A DNA stretch of 26,888 nucleotides, taken from the NCBI GenBank assembly GCA_001970855.1, contig LSSN01001060.1, forward strand, positions 1-26,888, read 5' to 3'. Under the pieces are notes generated by a model, which was not told where the DNA came from, ran no database searches, and worked only from the letters and a program-made list of their open reading frames with translations. Origin of the DNA: Smittium culicis. Taxonomy: Eukaryota; Kickxellomycota; Harpellomycetes; Harpellales; Legeriomycetaceae. Within the stretch, counting starts at the first letter, position 1; the number at the start of each line of letters is the position of its first letter. Positions 21,934 through 26,888 of the stretch are shown here, piece after piece. Made by a program: the position numbers and the translations under genes.

Positions 21934-23737
21934 TTAGCAGTTGGCCAAGTCCTGGATTAGTTGAGTGTACACAGGGATACCTTTGATGTATTCAGACTCA
22001 AATATGAATTCGTCGTGGTCGTGGGCTAAGATGGGCGTATTCTGCATGGGGTTGAATCCAAATGCGGGGATATTCTTTTGTCTGATAAAACGCGCGTCGG
22101 TGTTGGCGGGCAGGACTACTGGTTTGTAAGCGAAATTCTGCTGATCAAGAGATTTAAAGAACGTGTCGATGAAAATATTCGATCTATCGAGCGGCGTTTT
22201 CGATGTAGTTTCGTGGGGTCTGCTGTATTCAACCTCGACGCCATTTTCAGCTGCGAGGTCTGACACGAACTTCTTGAACTCTGCCAAGTCAATGTTTGGC
22301 GAAACTCTGATATCGAAAGTCACGCTATACGTTGCTGGAACAACGTTTGGTTGCTTGCCTCCTTCGAGCTGGGTCAAATTGATACTGGTGACTTCTCCAG
22401 ACCTCAATAAACGGGATGCCGCTTCAAACGAATCCATTACCGCCTTTTCTTTAGCTCTGCGTTCCATCATTGCGTTGATTACTGGCAATAACTTCTCAAT
22501 TGCTGTTCCTTCAATGAACTGACTTCCATGGCCTGTGTTCCCGTGAGCTGTAAACTTCAACTGGCTAATAATTCAGCAATCATATTAATAAACATTGAAA
22601 AATATTATTCTTGAAAATTTTTTGCAAAAAGAAAAAAAAACTTGTAATATATCAAATTTTTTTAAAAAGCCTCAACTAGTTATCTCAATGGCTCAATCTT
22701 AAATTATACATATTGAAATACGATTTTATAAACAAAAAATGTATGAGCGAAACTTTACCAGTTGGTTCTTTCGGCGTAGAAAACAGCGCTAAAAGGTGCT
22801 GGCAAACCACCACCTTCATCCAAATCAAAGCCAACATTCATATCATTAAATTCTTGTGTTTCAACAAACTTGTTTACACCATCAACGCTTCCAATTTCTT
22901 CATCTGGTGAAAAAATTATGTATACGTTTCTTTTGAGCTTTTTCCCAGATGCTTTGATATTTCTCATAGCTTCAAGATACCTAGTATTGGTTTAAAGTAC
23001 GTAAAATTTAAAAGAAAGTTATTATATAAACTAGTGTATAAGCTATGTGTATTTATATTTTGAACAGATAAGGGCGAGTAGATACGTATAGTTTGTAAAT
23101 ATGAGTTTATTTTTTATTTATTTCTTACATGCTTCCTGTATTCTTCATGTCTTGGGCGCCACGAGCATAAATTTTATAGTCGCCATTCTCCATTTCAACT
23201 CTTTCAGCTGCAAATGGAGGGTGTGACCAACGTTCCTATATTTGAAATTAAAAACATTTCGAATAATTTAAATTTAAAATGTTAATTAATTAATTAATTA
23301 ATTAATTAAAAAGAATAATTTGAATAAAGCAACATTTTGAAAAAAGGTGTAAACATATCATAAAACTCCATACCTCGAAAACAGGAACTACATCGGTATG
23401 GCTGCTAAGCAAAATAGATTTTGCAGATGGATCGGAACCTTCCAATTTCATGATAACAAAAGGTTTACCTTCAACACACTAATTAAATCCACGTATAAAT
23501 ATTGCTTTATTAACTTTTAGATAATAGATGCTGTCAGCTTCTTTTTTTTTTTGGGTTGTTAAAGTGGATATGTACTGAAAGGAGAAATACCTCTACTATG
23601 GAATGTTCAAGACCTATTTCCTTTGCTTGATCAATCAAGAATTCTGCGCATTTACCATAGTCTGGTTTAGGTTGCATGGTGTTTATCTGGAGATATTGTC
23701 TTAGTCTAGACACACTGCTTGGTTCGCTATTCGCCAT
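21934..23737 (-). CDS. ACY1: Aminoacylase-1, M20 family zinc metallohydrolase (5 exons)
   Basis: Exons on the minus strand: 23737-23591, 23478-23374, 23235-23129, 22980-22759 and 22564-21934. Joined, they encode 403 residues (human ACY1 has 408). The enzyme hydrolyses N-acyl-L-amino acids, usually in the cytosol, releasing amino acids for reuse. The spliced protein starts with QYLQINTMQPKPDYGKC, very like animal ACY1. Zinc and catalytic residues are all present: His76 and Asp78 (SHTDVVP), bridging Asp113 (ARGAQDMK), general base Glu147 and ligand Glu148 (SPDEEIG), Glu175 (DLDEG) and His375 (AHDHDEF); the dimerisation-domain His206 (TGHGS) is also kept. The segment after His206 is the lid/dimerisation domain up to about residue 315. 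No targeting signal is seen. Every intron is GT-AG and all joins preserve frame, so the gene appears intact. It is not in an operon. Confidence 0.94.
22565..22758 (-). other. ACY1 intron 4 (194 bp)
   Basis: Donor GTAAAG at 22758 and acceptor TTATTAG ending at 22565, phase 2. A CTGAAT branch-like sequence lies just before the acceptor. The join makes codon 194 TGC (Cys). A second AG three bases further in (CCAG) would shift frame into a stop, so the upstream AG is preferred. Confidence 0.82.
22981..23128 (-). other. ACY1 intron 3 (148 bp)
   Basis: Donor GTAAGA at 23128 and acceptor ATACTAG ending at 22981, phase 2. Splicing rebuilds Met120 within the conserved sequence GAQDMKNTGSMYLEAM. Confidence 0.9.
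23236..23373 (-). other. ACY1 intron 2 (138 bp)
   Basis: Donor GTATGG at 23373 and acceptor AATATAG ending at 23236, phase 0. It joins HTDVVPVFE to ERWSHPPF, as in animal ACY1. It contains a long TTAA microsatellite. Confidence 0.9.
23282..23309. repeat. TTAA microsatellite (7 units) inside ACY1 intron 2
   Basis: Seven consecutive TTAA units, 28 bp, perfectly self-complementary. It is also a run of potential piggyBac-type target sites, yet carries no insertion. Confidence 0.95.
23479..23590 (-). other. ACY1 intron 1 (112 bp)
   Basis: Donor GTATTT at 23590 and acceptor TTAATTAG ending at 23479, phase 0. It joins GLEHSIVE to CVEGKPFVIMKLEG. A GCTGACAG branch-like word lies mid-intron. Confidence 0.9.
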
Positions 23738-24259
23738 GTTGGATTATTTTTTCCTAATTTATCTGATATGTTGTTAAGCTTGTAAAGTATTTACTAATAT
23801 TTAATTCGAATAACAAGAGATAAAAAATTTATTTATTTCTTATAATTGCTTGATGTATGTAAATATGTTATAAGAGGGTGCAAGTAAGCTGTGGTATTTA
23901 AATACAGAAACTAACTCAAACTTATATTTTGAATAAACAAAGAATTTAAGCACTAAGGCAGTTGGACTCGTTTTATACTCAATAGGAAAAAAATAACATG
24001 AAAACGCCTGGGCTGAGTACTACCTCTGTCTACTCAACATTAGGTAAAAAAAAGGGGTGATGGAAAAAAACACCCAACTAGTACACACACTCCGCACACC
24101 CCTCCTCCCCTTTTAGCTAATATGATATAAATAAGTTTATATCCTGAAGAATGTAGACAATTAGCCCCGAAAATAAAAATAAATATAGCATCAGAACTCC
24201 TAGTTTCATGTAAGTGCTTAATAACTGCAAACTTACAAAAATTTATGCCCAAGTATCAC

Positions 24260-24456
24260 TCAACTCTTTAACGGGTAGTACTCTATTTTTGATCTACCAA
24301 ATATACCCAACTGAATTCATTAAAATCAGTTTAATTCCGATGACTTATAAAATATTTATACACTAAGAAATAAAAGCAAATAATTTAATATCTTCTAAAT
24401 GATTAGCGAATCAATAATTTCACTTTTATAAAACGCGTTGGACGGGAATGAGTTAA
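24260..24456 (+). mobile_element. piggyBac-like MITE, copy A
   Basis: 197 bp. The left end is TCAA then CTCTTTAACGGG, followed by CTATTTTTGATCTACC, AAATATACCCAACTGAATTC and the right half including AGCGAATCAATAATTTCA. The right end is GTTGGACGGGAATGAG then TTAA (24453-24456). The subterminal stem is shifted (GGTAG with CTACC) but still possible. It lies about 520 bp upstream of the ACY1 start codon. Confidence 0.8.
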
Positions 24457-24606
24457 TGTAAAAAATAGTATTTTTTTTATTGCTAACTTAATTTAGCACA
24501 CGAGTCAACTTATACTTGGCTTATTGGAAGATAAATATTCGGTTTTTATTGAGCCATTTTAGCTAAAAATGACTATACGTGATATCAATAATAGTCTATG
24601 TTTAAT

Positions 24607-24812
24607 CATTAATATGATATATTGTTTGGAGGTGCGAAACTTTTGCCATTAAGTTTTTCCTACTTTGCAGCATTACTTTTATTTATAATTCAATTTAGAA
24701 TTTATCATCGAATGGTTTACTTGATACAAATAATAGTTTACCCCAATTCATTTTAGCAAATAGAATTTCTAAGAAAAAAAGCTCCACTTCTCCAAAGAAT
24801 ATCGCATATATA
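24607..24812 (+). repeat. Dispersed repeat family 2, copy 2
   Basis: Partner of the repeat at 561-765, in the same orientation, with the same TTTCTAAGAAAAAAAGCTCC block (about 24767-24786) and CTTCTCC after it. The upstream 150 bp is more diverged but collinear. There is no coding capacity. It sits between MITE copies A and B. Confidence 0.6.
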
Positions 24813-25295
24813 GCAATATTCTAAATAAAAAGGAAACGTTTCTGTGGCATTAATAACATAAAAAAAATTCCCACATTGTCGAATTCATTTTTTACGTTTT
24901 ATGAATTGCTACTATTTTAATTTAAATAGTACACGTAGATTATATTGACGTTGAACTTTTTCTGCTAAATTTTTCCAGCTTTCAGCAGTTAAATTTTTGG
25001 CTAATTTATAAAATACTATCAAGTAAATTGTATGAGACAGCCGATCATATTATCCAACCCAGAATAACAAAAATAATAGCTAGTAAAATAAACGCATCCC
25101 GTCAAATGAATGATTAATATATTTTGTGTTGTACAGAAACTGATGACCTCTGAGATATCCATTACTACTGAAAATACACATAACACTTTATTAGATTCGT
25201 TCCTAGGTTTATTGATTATACAGGAGGCCACTATATCGCGTTTATTTTTTTCTTTTTGAAATTATCATTTACGGAGTTTTAAAAACTAGTCACGG

Positions 25296-25492
25296 TTAAC
25301 CAATTCACGGAAGGTTGACTATTTTTGGTCTGCCCAATAAAGCCAACCGAATTCAACAAATTGAATTTAATCCCGAGACACATATAATTATCCGTTTGTT
25401 TTAGAATAGCGGCTAATAATAAATTTATTTATAAATCATAAACGAATCAATAAATTCATTTTTTCACTGAATGTTGGACGAGAAAGGGTTAA
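25296..25492 (+). mobile_element. piggyBac-like MITE, copy B
   Basis: 197 bp with TTAA on both sides (25296-25299 and 25489-25492). The left end CCAATTCACGG is mutated; the internal GACTATTTTTGGTCTGCC and AAAGCCAACCGAATTC are recognisable. The right half ATAAACGAATCAATAAATTCA and end GTTGGACGAGAAAGGG are well kept. Its right TTAA is also the left TTAA of copy C. Confidence 0.85.
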
Positions 25493-25684
25493 CCCTTTCC
25501 CGGGAAGTAAACTGTTTTTGATCTGCAAAATTTAACCAGTAGAATTCAGGTGAAACAGTTCAATTCCGGGACTTAATTTAATGTTGGTCTACTACAGAGT
25601 GCTAGAGAATAATAAATGTCCATATAAATTACATGCGAATCACCAAATTCATACAATAAGGATTGTTGGGTAAGGAAAGTATAA
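25489..25684 (+). mobile_element. piggyBac-like MITE, copy C
   Basis: 196 bp, starting at the TTAA shared with copy B and continuing CCCTTTCCCGGGAAGTAAAC. Internal TTTTTGATCTGC, a degenerate AACCAGTAGAATTCA block and CAATTCCGGG follow the family order. The right end GATTGTTGGGTAAGGAAAG is degraded and its flank reads ATAA. Confidence 0.8.
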
Positions 25685-25899
25685 TAGAATAAATATAATA
25701 TTATTTAAATTCGATGTTATAGAAAAAGGTCTTCGTTTAATAAGAAAATTAATCCAAACACTGTATTAGGTGATGTTATCTAATATTCTTTCGGGTTTAA
25801 GGAGTTGAAATGTGTGCTAACAATCCACACAAACGTACATCTAAATATTGTGCCATTAGAAGGATCCTTATGGCAAGTACAAAAAAATTAGTTAGAGAT

Positions 25900-26091
25900 T
25901 TAACCCTTTCCCGTCCAACACTCTTTAAAAAAACCAAATTTATGATTCGTTTATAATTTATAAATAAATATACTATTTCCAGTTATTATACAGCAAGCTT
26001 ATATTTCCTAAGGCCTCGGAATTAAGGTATTTTAATTTATTTTATTTTATTTTGTAGATAAAAAATAGTCTACTACCCTTGAAAGGGTTAA
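25900..26091 (-). mobile_element. piggyBac-like MITE, copy D (inverted)
   Basis: 192 bp, opposite in orientation to the other copies. TTAA flanks both sides (25900-25903 and 26088-26091). The left border reads TTAACCCTTTCCCGTCCAAC and the right border CTTGAAAGGGTTAA. On the minus strand it shows GTAGACTATTTTTTATCTAC, keeping the subterminal stem. It carries a TTTTA microsatellite (about 26030-26054) not seen in the other copies. Confidence 0.88.
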
Positions 26092-26555
26092 GCCCATTTG
26101 ATATCGAATAACAGTTTTTTGTAAAAAAGTCAATAAAAAATATATATATGTATAAATAATTATTATACTCTGTATAAAATTGCTAGCTTTCTTTTTAAGT
26201 GAATCGGCATAATAAAATAATTTCTTTTTTTAATCCTTATTTTATTTACTAATTTTTCTTCTTTTTCAAATTATTTTTTTAAATCATATTATCCCCCAAT
26301 TGCCCTTAAAATTGTGTTTTAGTATAATTATTAAAACCAGCAATTTTTTTATTTCTTTACACTGATTCGCCAGCAAGCAGGCATAAAAATTCGATTATCA
26401 TCTTTACTATCTAGCCACCTTCCTAATATCCCAACATTATTTAAATACTACTAATTCATCATTAATTTAATTCTTTATTTGATATACGGTGGTGCTTTTT
26501 TTTCCTTGCTGGGTTTTTTTACTTTATCAAGACAATTAGTCTTGATCAAAATTAT

Positions 26556-26752
26556 TCAACCCTTTCACGGGAGGTAAATTATTATTGACCTTCCAAAGGC
26601 AGCCAGCTGAGTTCATATAAAATACTTTAATTGCGGGGCTTTGAGAAATATTGGTTTGATGTTGAAAAATAGCAAATAGTAAATTTCATTATTAATCATA
26701 AACGAATAAATAAATTTGTTTTTTTTTAGAGTGTTGGACGGGAAAGGGTTAA
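26556..26752 (+). mobile_element. piggyBac-like MITE, copy E
   Basis: 197 bp. The left flank is TCAA, then CCCTTTCACGGGAGGTAAAT. The internal AAGGCAGCCAGCTGAGTTCA and ACTTTAATTGCGGGGC blocks match the family. The right end AGAGTGTTGGACGGGAAAGGG is followed by TTAA (26749-26752), the best-preserved right terminus in the window. Confidence 0.88.
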
Positions 26753-26888
26753 CTAAATATATCTTTATCTAATTTAATTTGGTGCAATTTAGTTTAAATA
26801 AGTTAATGAAGCCTTATGACCTAAATTCCCAGAATATTTTACAAAAAAGGCGCGTGTTTATATAAAGAATATTTTATAGCTTAAAACC

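Larger units (their letters stand above)
23738..26888. other. Repeat-rich gene-free region upstream of ACY1
   Basis: No supported gene. The first few hundred bases should contain the ACY1 promoter. A GC-richer stretch at 24050-24115 has purine/pyrimidine strand bias (CACCCCTCCTCCCC-like). The remainder holds five MITE copies (24260-26752) and the second copy of dispersed repeat family 2 (24607-24812). Short frames such as 24040-24252 and 25019-25231 match nothing recognisable. Confidence 0.6.

Noticed and set aside
24040..24252. 70-codon minus-strand frame with Gly/Cys-rich middle
   Set aside because: It is produced by a simple C-rich/A-rich stretch, with no homology or splice partner recognised.

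Overview
This is a nuclear segment of a very AT-rich eukaryote, most likely a fungus. The main clue is an Ssz1-type Hsp70, the atypical chaperone of the fungal ribosome-associated complex. The short GT-AG introns, the asparagine/serine-rich proteins and the long AT-rich spacers agree. Aminoacylase-1 and intron-bearing genes argue against a S. cerevisiae-like yeast. An early-diverging lineage (for example insect-associated Zoopagomycota) is a guess, not something the sequence proves. The proteins read sensibly with the standard code.

Five protein genes are supported. From left to right: UTP17/NAN1/WDR75 (+, 5015-8176), a WD40 subunit of the small-subunit processome; NFU1 (-, 8791-9834, two exons), a mitochondrial Fe-S scaffold; SSZ1 (+, 15332-16942); a 982-residue low-complexity orphan (-, 17319-20267); and aminoacylase-1 ACY1 (-, 21934-23737, five exons reconstructed here from splice sites and homology). 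UTP17 with NFU1, and SSZ1 with the orphan, are convergent pairs; NFU1 and SSZ1 are divergent across a 5.5-kb spacer. UTP17 (rRNA processing) and SSZ1 (nascent-chain folding) both serve ribosome function, but nothing suggests co-regulation. The others are unrelated housekeeping functions.

The rest (about 1-5014, 9835-15331, 20274-21933 and 23738-26888) holds no convincing gene. Its clearest structure is a family of about 195-bp non-coding elements with inverted ends TTAACCCTTTC(A/C)CG ... CGGGAAAGGGTTAA, flanked by TTAA, with a small subterminal hairpin. I read these as piggyBac-like MITEs. Seven copies are recognisable (3064, 14579, 24260, 25296, 25489, 25900, 26556) and an eighth is doubtful (about 11405). 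Five lie within 2.5 kb at the right end, including two abutting copies that share one TTAA. A second dispersed repeat of about 205 bp occurs at 561 and 24607. No tRNA, rRNA or CRISPR signal was seen. The best candidate for something undescribed is the MITE family and its right-hand cluster, followed by the orphan protein.
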